DNA of 43,193 nt from CAWEFA01 sp963851385 (GCA_963851385.1 CAWKPE010000004.1:1-43193); one strand, 5' to 3'; shown: positions 28,729 to 36,295, numbered from the stretch's first letter. A program made the numbers and translations. The notes: generated by a model not told the origin, from the letters alone.

Positions 28729-29989
28729 TGTCTTTTTTAAATTTATTAGTTTCGAAAAGTGCATAAAAATCACCTAAGAATGGAATTGCACCATATTTTC
28801 CTGCAATATAATTCTTTTCCAGATTTTCGTCATTTCGAGGTTTAAAATCAGTCAAAGGATATAGATGAGAAACTCCAAATTTATCTTTTTCTGTAAACCA
28901 TATTTGGTCTCTTCTGAAAAGATTACCATCTAATAAGTGAGTATCCTGCGTTGCAAAAATTAACTGTGCATTATTGACATTTATTTCCGAATTAAAAAGT
29001 TTCACTAGTCTCTGAGTTAACAATGGATGAAGTTTAACGTCAAACTCATCAATAACTAAAACTTTACCAGTTTCTAGCGTATTAAGTATAGGACCTAATA
29101 AATGATAGAACTTTTTTGTTCCTTCAGATTCAAAATATTCAAATGGGGTCTTAATACTATCAATTACAATTCCTTCAGTATTTAATACATTCCGAGTTGA
29201 AAGTAAATTATAATCCGGTTTTGATATTGGGGTCTTTTTATCATTTGAAAGTACTGGTTCTTTAGTTTTATTGGTTATCTCCAAATCTATTTCTTCAATT
29301 CCAAAATCAGCAACTTGTAATAATGAAAGCGCTTTAGCTTTCACTTGAGGGTCTAAAATTCTTTCATTAGTATAATTTTTATATAACCGGTCATCAATCC
29401 CAGAAATAACATTAAAATTCAGAAACCAATTAATTATTTCATTGCAAGTAGGATCATTAAACTGAGCCGCTAAATTTAATAGTAGACTATTTTTGCGGAC
29501 CATTTTTTTGTTTTTAAGTTCGAGAAGAATTTTATACTTATCTGTGATTTCGATATCATCCTTCTTTCTATAAAATACTTTGCTTTCACGTTGTTCTTTT
29601 ACATATAACCATTCTTCAATTATTTCATCTTTTGATAATTCAAATCCATAACGATAAATTTTATTTTTTAAAAAAAATGATAATTCAAACCAAGCATTTT
29701 TAAGCTGAGTTTCTTTATTAAGTAGAAAAGGTAAAAAGCCTATGATTACATTATCACCAATAGACCTGAAAATCAAGTTTTTAAAAAAATCAAATGCCTT
29801 TAGTAAGTTACTTTTACCACTTGCATTTGCTCCATAAATGACAGCTGATTTTAATAATTCTAGGTCTTCCCCAATTGAACAAACGTTTTCCTCGCAATTG
29901 AAAAGTTCTTTTCGATTGCTTGCGATCATACTAAATTCCTGTTCATCTTTAAAGGAATAAAAATTCTCAAAACTAAATGAAATTAACAT
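28715..29989 (-). CDS. RloA/AbiLi-like AAA15 ATPase (defence sensor)
   Basis: 424 residues. The N-terminus FENFYSFKDEQEFSM is the usual opening of AAA15/SMC-like phage-defence ATPases. Walker A is GANASGKSN (~53-61). The ABC-like signature region is not sharply defined. Walker B is VLVIDEFDVKLHP near ~318-330, followed by LIFATQDTHLL, the H-loop-like end. In AbiL, PARIS and Old-type systems this protein senses the phage and holds or releases the nuclease partner. It forms an operon with rloB (14-bp overlap). The -7 box and a palindrome lie just upstream, and repeat type B copy 4 separates it from the ars operon. Confidence 0.85.
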   Translation of the reverse strand: MLISFSFENFYSFKDEQEFSMIASNRKELFNCEENVCSIGEDLELLKSAVIYGANASGKSNLLKAFDFFKNLIFRSIGDNVIIGFLPFLLNKETQLKNAWFELSFFLKNKIYRYGFELSKDEIIEEWLYVKEQRESKVFYRKKDDIEITDKYKILLELKNKKMVRKNSLLLNLAAQFNDPTCNEIINWFLNFNVISGIDDRLYKNYTNERILDPQVKAKALSLLQVADFGIEEIDLEITNKTKEPVLSNDKKTPISKPDYNLLSTRNVLNTEGIVIDSIKTPFEYFESEGTKKFYHLLGPILNTLETGKVLVIDEFDVKLHPLLTQRLVKLFNSEINVNNAQLIFATQDTHLLDGNLFRRDQIWFTEKDKFGVSHLYPLTDFKPRNDENLEKNYIAGKYGAIPFLGDFYALFETNKFKKDNVKE

Positions 29990-30005
29990 ATGGTTTATGT
30001 GATTT

Positions 30006-30024
30006 TATCACAAATATAGTGATA
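30006..30024 (-). promoter_or_regulatory. promoter -7 box inside a palindrome, rloA-rloB unit
   Basis: Minus-strand TATATTTG (30011-30018) fits TAnnTTTG 21 bp before the ATPase start. It is enclosed by the perfect 6-bp inverted repeat TATCAC...GTGATA (spacer 7), which could be an operator for a repressor blocking the promoter. No regulator gene is adjacent, so a self-acting or distant regulator is inferred. Confidence 0.5.
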
Positions 30025-30163
30025 TATTATTCATATTCCCATATCTAAATTTAAAAATTTGTTAAATTTTCACGTATTTATTATTTTATAAGAGTTTAAC
30101 TGCACTATTACGAACATTTTTGAATATTAGCATGACCAAGTTAACTATAGAATTTAAAGCTTC

Positions 30164-30268
30164 TGCAAGTGTAGCAAAGTAATAGAGTGGATGAGCTTCT
30201 CTTGCACCGCTTGCACCGCTTGAATAAAAGGGAAAGAACGGAATAGAATAAAGCGATTTCTCTTTTTA
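30164..30268. repeat. dispersed hairpin repeat type B, copy 4
   Basis: Same order of blocks as 21463-21564. It has an internal tandem duplication (CTTGCACCGC twice) in the first hairpin, so this copy has expanded by 10 bp. Noncoding, in the 379-bp gap 29990-30368. Confidence 0.65.
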
Positions 30269-30368
30269 AGCAACTGAAAAAAAATGAATTGTTTTAATAC
30301 TGAGGTTAAAAGAGAAATAATTTTTAACCTGCTTAGTGTAAAAAAAATCCTTAAAGTTAAAATTTGTT

Positions 30369-31418
30369 TTATTGAATATTATAATATTTCTTCTTAAAGA
30401 AGAACGCAACATTAACTAAAGCTATCATTACAGGAACTTCAACTAAGGGACCAATCACTGCGGCAAATGCTTCGCCTGAATTGATGCCAAATATTGCAAT
30501 AGCCACTGCAATGGCTAATTCAAAATTATTACTAGCTGCTGTAAATGATAAGGTTGTTGCCTGTTCGTAAGTTGCCCCTACCCTTTTGCTTATGAAAAAT
30601 GATAATACAAACATCACCGCAAAGTAGATTGTTAAAGGAATTGCAATTCGGATAACATCCATCGGGATTTTAACGATATATTCTCCTTTGAGTGAAAACA
30701 TTACTACAATAGTAAATAATAAAGCAATTAAAGTTAAAGGACTTATTTTAGGAACAAATTTAGTTTCATACCATTGTTTACTTTTAATCCTGATAAGTAT
30801 AAAGCGAGTTAAAAATCCTGATATAAAGGGAATCCCAAGATATATGAAAACGCTCTTTGCTATTTGCCCAATGGTTATTTGAGCCACACTATCGTTTACT
30901 GGTAAACCAAACCATCCGGGTAATATGGCAATGAATACGTAAGCATATACTGAAAAAAGCAATACCTGGAATATAGAATTAAAGGCTACCAATCCGGCTG
31001 CATATTCTGTGTCACCTTTGGCAAGGTCATTCCAAACAATTACCATTGCTATACAACGGGCAAGTCCTATAAGGATTACTCCATACATATAGGCTATATT
31101 GAATTGAAGGAATATAATTGCCAGTAAGAACATCAATACAGGTCCAATAATCCAGTTTTGAACTAATGAAAGACTAAGTATTTTTGTATTTTTAAATACA
31201 TCGCCCAATTCTTCATATTTAACTTTGGCCAATGGGGGGAACATCATTACCATTAAACCTATGGCAATGGGAATATTGGTAGTTCCTGAAGAAAAACTGT
31301 TCCAGAATTTAGCTACATTGGGATTTAACCACCCTGCAAATACTCCTATAAACATGGCAAGGAAAATCCATACTGTCAGGTAGCGGTCGAGAAATTTTAA
31401 GCGTTTCTTTGATGGCAT
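30369..31418 (-). CDS. acr3: ACR3-family arsenite efflux permease
   Basis: 349 residues from ATG 31418 (MPSKKRLKFLDRYLTVWIFL, the standard Acr3 start); an in-frame ATG at 31463 would add 15 residues and reach the arsC stop. Ten hydrophobic segments are spread along the chain. Family motifs include GLARCIAMVIVWNDLAKGD (with the essential TM4 cysteine) and the TM9 region FTAASNNFELAIAVAIAIFG. It expels As(III) as arsenite across the inner membrane. It is the last gene of the ars operon, ~47 bp after arsC. Confidence 0.95.
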   Translation of the reverse strand: MPSKKRLKFLDRYLTVWIFLAMFIGVFAGWLNPNVAKFWNSFSSGTTNIPIAIGLMVMMFPPLAKVKYEELGDVFKNTKILSLSLVQNWIIGPVLMFLLAIIFLQFNIAYMYGVILIGLARCIAMVIVWNDLAKGDTEYAAGLVAFNSIFQVLLFSVYAYVFIAILPGWFGLPVNDSVAQITIGQIAKSVFIYLGIPFISGFLTRFILIRIKSKQWYETKFVPKISPLTLIALLFTIVVMFSLKGEYIVKIPMDVIRIAIPLTIYFAVMFVLSFFISKRVGATYEQATTLSFTAASNNFELAIAVAIAIFGINSGEAFAAVIGPLVEVPVMIALVNVAFFFKKKYYNIQ

Positions 31419-31465
31419 ATTTTTTTTATTTATTATTGTTTGTAACCTGAAACTGAAATACACTA

Positions 31466-31891
31466 TTATAATTGTGGTTTTATTTGTTCAATATATAACT
31501 TATAAAAGCCTTCTTTAATCTCGTCTCTAACCGTGTGAAATTCGCTCCAAATAAATTCATCTGTTCCTGTAGCGTGAGAAGGATCTTCAAAACCCTTGTG
31601 TAAACGATGTTTTACTTTGCCCATAAAAACTGGACAAGTTTCGTTGGCATCATTACAAACTGTAATTACAAAATCCCATTCATCATTAACATATTTATCA
31701 ACATGTTTGGGGTAGTGTGAGCTAATATCAATGCCTGCTTCGGCCATTACTTTAACAGCTTTTTGATTTATTTGCGTAGCTGGTATTGTCCCTGCCGAAT
31801 GAACTTCAATATTTTTGTCGAAAGACTGTAAAAAGCCTTGAGCCATTTGACTGCGGCAACTGTTGCCTGTACAAAGAATTAATACTTTCAT
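31466..31891 (-). CDS. arsC: thioredoxin-coupled arsenate reductase (LMW-PTP fold)
   Basis: 141 residues, normal length. P-loop CTGNSCR (Cys7 nucleophile, Arg13). The redox pair Cys79 and Cys86 (VCNDANETC) has the same 7-residue spacing as Cys82/Cys89 of the pI258 enzyme, so it is of the thioredoxin type rather than the glutaredoxin type. It reduces As(V) to As(III) for export by Acr3, encoded next in the operon. Confidence 0.94.
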   Translation of the reverse strand: MKVLILCTGNSCRSQMAQGFLQSFDKNIEVHSAGTIPATQINQKAVKVMAEAGIDISSHYPKHVDKYVNDEWDFVITVCNDANETCPVFMGKVKHRLHKGFEDPSHATGTDEFIWSEFHTVRDEIKEGFYKLYIEQIKPQL

Positions 31892-31926
31892 AAGTAATTA
31901 TTGATAATGTGCTTTTAACACAGAAA

Positions 31927-32301
31927 CTAACAATAAGTCTCTGCAATTTCGTACACAGCATTAATGTTTTCATCATTAACGGGAGATTGCCCTTTTTGAA
32001 AACCGTGGTCAGAAAGTCTTAGATAACCGTAATTGCTAATACCTGCTTTATCCATTATTTTTTTACCGCAATCTATGGAGCAACCATCAATAACCAACAC
32101 ATTTGCAGTTTTAAGCGATTCGATAAGGGGTTGGTCATCGGTTGCTACCATTGCCAGGCATTTCATGGAGCGAACATCATTGTCACGTAATTTACGAGCC
32201 ACTTTGTCGGATAAGCAACCAATATCGGAAGCACCTGAACAAGCCATTACCAGCATTTCGCCACTTGATGAACAATTACAAGATGATTTTTTAGTTTCCA
32301 T
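31927..32301 (-). CDS. DGC-domain putative zinc/metal-binding protein
   Basis: 124 residues, ten cysteines. The Cys-rich start SSCNCSSSG is followed by MACSGASDIGC, and the central DGCSIDCGKKIMDKAG carries the DGC motif. It ends in Cys. Proteins of this family often sit in arsenic and metal operons and are annotated as putative zinc-binding. A role as a thiol metal(loid) carrier is plausible but unproven. It lies between arsC and arsG. Confidence 0.8.
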   Translation of the reverse strand: METKKSSCNCSSSGEMLVMACSGASDIGCLSDKVARKLRDNDVRSMKCLAMVATDDQPLIESLKTANVLVIDGCSIDCGKKIMDKAGISNYGYLRLSDHGFQKGQSPVNDENINAVYEIAETYC

Positions 32302-32360
32302 AATATTAAATTTTGAAAATGAGATAATTTGAAAATGTTATTTTATTTGATATAAATAAT

Positions 32361-33046
32361 TTAGCAATAATACAGACCTATCAATATAAACAGCACTGCA
32401 ATAATAATCCTGAACCACTTTTCGAATGCTTTGAGTTTATTGTAAAAGCCTCCAATACTTGACACGCTGTAAGCCAATAACCATGCAATAATGATGACAG
32501 GTAAACCTGTTGCTAAAGCAATATAATAGGCAGGTATAAACCCAATGGGCTGGCAATTGACATGGGTATCAGCATTCCGAAATACAATACCCCGCTATAA
32601 GGACAAAAAGCAAGGGCAAAAATGATTCCAAGCAATAATGCACTCCAACCACTACCTTTCTTAGCATTGCTGGAAAATTTATCGGACAACTTACTAAATG
32701 CAGGGAATTTGATTTTGATAACATCGAGCATTAAAATACCAATGATTATTAAAAGTGGTCCTAAAATTCCTTCACCATAGATTTGAAAGAACCTTGCTAC
32801 ATGAAATTTACTTGTGCCGAAATATAAAGCAATACCAAGCGACGTATAACTTATAGCCCTACCCAACGTATACAGTAGGCCATTTAGGAAAATCTTCCGC
32901 TTGTTTTCAATATCCTTGCTGATAAATCCTATAGCTGTAATATTGGTTGACAATGGACATGGGCTAATAGCAGTCATCAGCCCAAGAATAATAGCAGTCC
33001 AAAATGGAGTGGTGCTGCTATCAAGTAGATGCTGTAAGTATTCCAT
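32361..33046 (-). pseudogene. arsG: ArsG-family permease (aromatic aminoarsenical efflux), frameshifted
   Basis: ATG 33046 opens MEYLQHLLDSSTTPFWTAI, then TAISPCPLSTNI and FALAFCPYSGVLYFG, membrane helices with the paired-proline/cysteine motifs of the DsbD/CcdA-like ArsG family. The frame breaks near 32526-32530: the annotated frame ends soon after LGLYLP, while the other frame continues YYIALATGLPVIIIAWLLAY to TAA 32361-32363. 686 nt is 3n-1, i.e. one base lost. ArsG exports trivalent aromatic aminoarsenicals made by the ArsE/ArsF nitroreductase. It would be ~228 residues when repaired. Confidence 0.82.
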
Positions 33047-33051
33047 GATGA

Positions 33052-33474
33052 TTATTTCAGCATATTATCAACCGTGGCCTTGACAAGTTTATTCATTTCC
33101 TCCGGATTGTCTATACCATAGGCAAATGCTTTTTCTGTTAATTCAACTGTTTGACCAGATTTGTCGTTTTTAACAAATATCAATTTGTTCCAGGCAGCTT
33201 CATATTTTTCAGCCAGTGCTTTGTTTTTGCTTTCTTCAACATTAATAGATTCAAACTTAATTGTTCCGTTGTCGAGCTGAGCTTTGTATAAAGCATTTAG
33301 TGCATTTACAGTGCCTTTTTCGGCATTGATACAACCTGAGCAACGATGTGTGCCATGAAAGAAATACACAAGAATTTTTGCATCTTTTGATACTAATGTG
33401 CTGGCATTATTTTGCTGGCTAAAACTATTAAAGCCAAAAAGCAAGAATGTAAATGCAAGGATGAGATTTTTCAT
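33052..33474 (-). CDS. arsF: ArsF-family nitroreductase subunit (thioredoxin-like)
   Basis: 140 residues. Signal peptide MKNLILAFTFLLFGFNSFSQ, so it is exported. Thioredoxin-like fold with the redox motif CSGC (Cys45, Cys48) and FESINVEESKNKALAEKY. ArsE and ArsF were described from Shewanella as reducing nitroaromatic arsenicals such as roxarsone to aminoarsenicals that ArsG exports. It lies between arsE and arsG with short gaps. Confidence 0.82.
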   Translation of the reverse strand: MKNLILAFTFLLFGFNSFSQQNNASTLVSKDAKILVYFFHGTHRCSGCINAEKGTVNALNALYKAQLDNGTIKFESINVEESKNKALAEKYEAAWNKLIFVKNDKSGQTVELTEKAFAYGIDNPEEMNKLVKATVDNMLK

Positions 33475-33515
33475 GATTTAATCCGTTTTAAAGTTGATAA
33501 TTATAAATTGTTGAA

Positions 33516-33761
33516 CTATTGGGCTGTGTTCATAGTAATAATTTCTTTGAGTTCCTTTACAGATGGTACACGGCCGTATAAAACCACTTTTTCATCAATG
33601 ACCAAAGCGGGTGTGCGCATGATACCATAAGCCATTATTTTTTGAATATCTTCCTCCTTAATTATTTCAGCCGTGATACCCATTTCAGAAACGGCTATTT
33701 GAGTGGCTTTTTCAAGGTTTTTGCAATTAGCACAACCTGTGCCTAATACTTTTATTATCAT
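33516..33761 (-). CDS. arsE: ArsE-type small thioredoxin/glutaredoxin-like protein
   Basis: 81 residues, TM0996/MTH895 family. CANC (Cys10, Cys13) at the N-terminus, TPALVIDEKVVLYGRVPS at ~50-67 with the cis-proline. No signal peptide, so cytoplasmic. It may pass electrons to ArsF/ArsC or act as the ArsE partner. It sits directly after arsR in the operon. Confidence 0.82.
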   Translation of the reverse strand: MIIKVLGTGCANCKNLEKATQIAVSEMGITAEIIKEEDIQKIMAYGIMRTPALVIDEKVVLYGRVPSVKELKEIITMNTAQ

Positions 33762-33782
33762 AATTATTATGTATTTATTGGT

Positions 33783-34121
33783 TTAACAACATTCTGCTTT
33801 TTTAGCTTCGGTTTTTGGATTGCCCAGGAATGCGTAAAATAATTTCTGCGCTTTTTTCCAATTTTCTTTATTCACACAATATTTAACCTTAGGTGGTTCG
33901 AAGTTGCCCTGAATAAGCCCTGAATCTTTCAATTCTTTTAAATGCTGAGAAACTGTTGCCTGTGCAATAGGTAATTCATTAAGAATATCTGTAAAGCAAC
34001 AATCTGTCATCGAAGCCAAGTGTTTCATGATGGCGATACGTGCAGGATGCCCCAATGCTTTAGCAAAGCGGGCAAGTGCAATTTCATCGTCTTTGTAATC
34101 GGTACTTATTGGATGTGACAT
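33783..34121 (-). CDS. arsR: ArsR/SmtB-family arsenic-responsive repressor
   Basis: 112 residues. Winged-helix with ATVSQHLKELKDSGLI as recognition helix (~55-70). Cysteine pairs Cys41-Cys42 (TDCCFTDIL) and the C-terminal Cys111-Cys112 are candidate As(III) ligands; the classical ELCVCDLC motif is absent, as in other Bacteroidetes members. It would release operator DNA when As(III) binds. A likely operator is upstream of arsP. Confidence 0.9.
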   Translation of the reverse strand: MSHPISTDYKDDEIALARFAKALGHPARIAIMKHLASMTDCCFTDILNELPIAQATVSQHLKELKDSGLIQGNFEPPKVKYCVNKENWKKAQKLFYAFLGNPKTEAKKAECC

Positions 34122-34157
34122 AATATTAATATTTTAATTTGTTAATATGCTAATTTG

Positions 34158-34555
34158 CTAATGAGCATTACTTTTAGTTTTGCTTATTATACTTGACAAT
34201 AATTTCTGAATTTCAGTTAATGCTGGTAATAAAAAATCATTGTTTGGATATGATTCTGATTTATTGCATAAAATCAACCAATATTCGGTTTATTCATAAT
34301 TTAATTATTTATAAGGTATTCATGATTATTCCACAATTCGCCAGCTTCTTTTGCTGCAATTTTTAGTCTATGAATAAAATCTGCCCGACTTTCACATGAT
34401 TGAGCTTCTTTGATGCTGGCACCAATTGAAGTGCCGGCTCTTAACAGTTGACGGGCAATAATATATTTTTTCTGCTCTTCAAGATATTCTGAATATTTTA
34501 TTATTTCAAGCGCAAATTCAAGACTTTTCTCCAATACAATGTTTCTATTTTCCAT
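34158..34555 (-). pseudogene. four-helix-bundle (S23/IVS-type) protein gene interrupted by a 47-bp insertion
   Basis: ATG 34555 opens MENRNIVLEKSLEFALEIIK, then RQLLRAGTSIGASIKEAQSC and the family core DFIHRLKIAAKEAGE. The ORF then runs into LWNNHEYLINN and stops. Removing 47 bp (34290-34336) rejoins KEAGE to TEYWLILCNKSES, followed by LLPALTEIQKLLSSIIS to a stop at 34158-34160. The restored protein is ~116-119 residues, exactly the family length. These proteins are known from intervening sequences in 23S rRNA genes and as free genes in Bacteroidetes; the function is unclear. It sits inside the ars operon between arsP and arsR. Confidence 0.8.
34290..34336 (-). repeat. 47-bp insertion in the four-helix-bundle gene
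   Basis: The insert is AT-rich and contains a near-direct repeat, AATCATGAATA and AATTATGAATA, 26 bp apart. It shifts the frame (47 = 3x15+2) and contains stops. No terminal inverted repeats or target duplication are clear, so it may be a small duplication, a slipped-strand product or a mini-element remnant. Confidence 0.6.
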
Positions 34556-34583
34556 AATTTGCAATTAGCACATTAGCATATTA

Positions 34584-35621
34584 TCACATTAATAAATTGA
34601 ATAAAAAACCTACTATCATTATGCCTGCGGCAACAATGCCTATGAAGGTAAAAATTAAAGGCAGTTTGAGTACTTTACGAAGGATAATCATTTCAGGCAA
34701 TGACAAGCCGATAACGGACATCATGAAGGCTAAGGCCGTTCCAAGCGATGCTCCTTTTTCAATTAAAACCGAAACAATGGGAATAATCCCGGCAGCATTT
34801 GAATATAAGGGCACTCCAATTAAAACTGATAAAGGCACAGAGTACCATGCTGATTTGCCCATGAGCGAAGCCATAAAAGATTCGGGAACATAACCATGAG
34901 CGCCAGCACCAACCAATATGCCTATTGCAACGTAGATCCATACTTTGCTGACAATATCCTTTACTGCGATGTATCCAAACTTTATGCGGTCAGCAAAAGT
35001 TAACTTTTCTTCCTGAAGTGTGTTTGCTCCAAGCTGTGTTTTATATACCCAATCTTCAACCCATTTTTCAAGTTTTAAGCGACCTATGACCCATCCGGCT
35101 GTGATTGCAATTATTAAACCTGTAACAACATATATTAAAGCTGTTTTCCAGCCAAATAACCCGAATAAAAGGATTACAGCAACCTCGTTAATCATAGGTG
35201 ATGCTATAAGAAATGAGAATGTAACACCTAACGAAACGCCCGATTCGACAAAGCCTAAAAATAAAGGAATAGCTGAACATGAGCAGAATGGGGTAACAAT
35301 GCCCAATAAGCTTGCTAATATGTTACCTGTAAATTGCGATTTGCCTTCGAGTATCTTGCGAGTGCGTTCGGGTGAAAAGTAAGAACGGATAATGCCTACA
35401 AAGAAAATGATTAATGTTAATAGCATTAAAACTTTCGGAAACTCAAACACGAAAAAGCGAACAGCTTCGGTTAAGCGTGTCCCTTTCTCCATGCCCAATA
35501 CACCGTAAATAAGCCAATCAGTTAAAGGTTGTAGAAAATGATAAATGAGATACCAAACAGGCAGTAATAGCAGTGTGATTAAAATCTTTCTGTGTTCCTT
35601 ATTTGCAAAGAAGTTTTTCAT
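34584..35621 (-). CDS. arsP: ArsP/YraQ-family permease (organoarsenical efflux)
   Basis: 345 residues from ATG 35621 (MKNFFANKEHRKILITLLLL). A longer frame uses TTG at 35654, which overlaps the -7 box and is rejected. Eight or more membrane helices; TPFCSCSAIPLFLGFVESG contains the conserved cysteines and SPMINEVAVILLFGLFGWK the second signature. ArsP expels trivalent organoarsenicals such as methylarsenite. Some family members move other metals, but the operon argues for arsenic. First gene of the unit. Confidence 0.85.
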   Translation of the reverse strand: MKNFFANKEHRKILITLLLLPVWYLIYHFLQPLTDWLIYGVLGMEKGTRLTEAVRFFVFEFPKVLMLLTLIIFFVGIIRSYFSPERTRKILEGKSQFTGNILASLLGIVTPFCSCSAIPLFLGFVESGVSLGVTFSFLIASPMINEVAVILLFGLFGWKTALIYVVTGLIIAITAGWVIGRLKLEKWVEDWVYKTQLGANTLQEEKLTFADRIKFGYIAVKDIVSKVWIYVAIGILVGAGAHGYVPESFMASLMGKSAWYSVPLSVLIGVPLYSNAAGIIPIVSVLIEKGASLGTALAFMMSVIGLSLPEMIILRKVLKLPLIFTFIGIVAAGIMIVGFLFNLLM

Positions 35622-35651
35622 CAAATGATCAAATATTAATTTTGTTGTTCG

Positions 35652-35685
35652 CAAATATACGAATTGTATTTCGTAAAATAACGAA
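35652..35685 (-). promoter_or_regulatory. ars promoter and probable ArsR operator
   Basis: Minus-strand TATATTTG (35652-35659) is a -7 box 31 bp before the arsP ATG. Upstream at 35670-35685 lies the perfect inverted repeat TTCGT-N6-ACGAA, where the -33 region should be, so a bound repressor would block the polymerase. The operon's own arsR makes it the likely regulator. The TTCGT..ACGAA assignment is inferred from position and symmetry. Confidence 0.55.
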
Positions 35686-35752
35686 TAAAAATAAAAAATT
35701 GAAAAATAATTAGTAATAAGCAGAATTTGTTATGGTTAATAGCTCTAAACCT

Positions 35753-35783
35753 AGATTATCTTTGCTTAAGCAGGATGACAATG
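35753..35783. repeat. truncated right arm of repeat type A
   Basis: AGATTATCTTTGCTTAAGCAGGATGACAATG matches (shortened) the 3' arm of copies at 21302 and 27588; the left arm and centre are missing. It precedes the type B remnant at 35800 by the same spacing as in full copies. Confidence 0.55.
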
Positions 35784-35799
35784 ATTTATTAAACTGACC

Positions 35800-35927
35800 G
35801 CAAGTGTAGCGAAGTAATGGAATAGAAGAGCTTCGTTTGCCTAGTCTATTTTTTAGTATATTGCATCGAATAATCAATAATCAACCGATAATAATCAATT
35901 ATTCAGTGGAGCTGGCGGGAGTCGAAC
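35800..35927. repeat. att-like copy 3: type B remnant, shared flank and genuine ssrA 3' end
   Basis: Aligns gaplessly with 25761-25888. The last 22 bases are the true tmRNA 3' end. It marks the right end of the accessory region. Confidence 0.75.
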
Positions 35928-36295
35928 CCGCGTCCAAACAAGAAACAGAAATGCTTTCTACATGCTTATCCGGTTATTGGTTTTCGAATATAGCCAGGCA
36001 ATCGGCAGCCGAACCATACCTTATTCCTTTTAGTTTCGCGGTTAAACCAGGAACTTTTAACTGCTAGTCCGAACTCACGAGCGCCATCGGATCGGAAAGC
36101 GTCAGACATGCTTGCCGGATGACGTCTTGTCCCAGTTCCTAGAACCGGGATTAAGCAAAATTCACATAGTGAATTAAGCAGCAAGAGCGTAATTGTTTTC
36201 GCCTTTTATTGTTTGCAACCATTTTCAAGGCCTTTGTTGCGTGGGCCTGCATGCTTACATGTCCATTTACCCTGCTGTCAAAACCGGTCAGCCCC
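35907..36295 (-). ncRNA. ssrA: tmRNA (10Sa RNA)
   Basis: 389 nt. 5' end GGGGCTGACCGGTTTTGACAG (rev. of 36275-36295) pairs with the 3' end ...GCCAGCTCCA, the tRNA-like domain. The T-arm GCGGGTTCGACTCCCGC is intact. The tag frame at 36174-36203 encodes GENNYALAA and TAA, a Bacteroidetes-type proteolysis tag. The 3' CCA is not encoded. It rescues stalled ribosomes with SmpB. Its 3' end is the repeated target sequence for the insertions to the left. Confidence 0.95.

Larger units (their letters stand above)
20475..35927. mobile_element. composite accessory region at the 3' end of ssrA (two tandem segments)
   Basis: The region is bounded by partial copies of the tmRNA 3' end at 20475 and 25867 and by the intact tmRNA gene at 35906/35907. 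The cargo is typical of islands: toxin-antitoxin, AAA/DUF4143 ATPase, AbiL-type defence pair, tRNA-like gene and arsenic resistance. The tmRNA 3' end is a well-known integrase target. Segment 1 is 20475-25866 and segment 2 is 25867-35905. There is no integrase, relaxase or transposase in either, so the elements are decayed or moved in trans. Dispersed hairpin repeats were seen only inside this interval. Confidence 0.65.
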
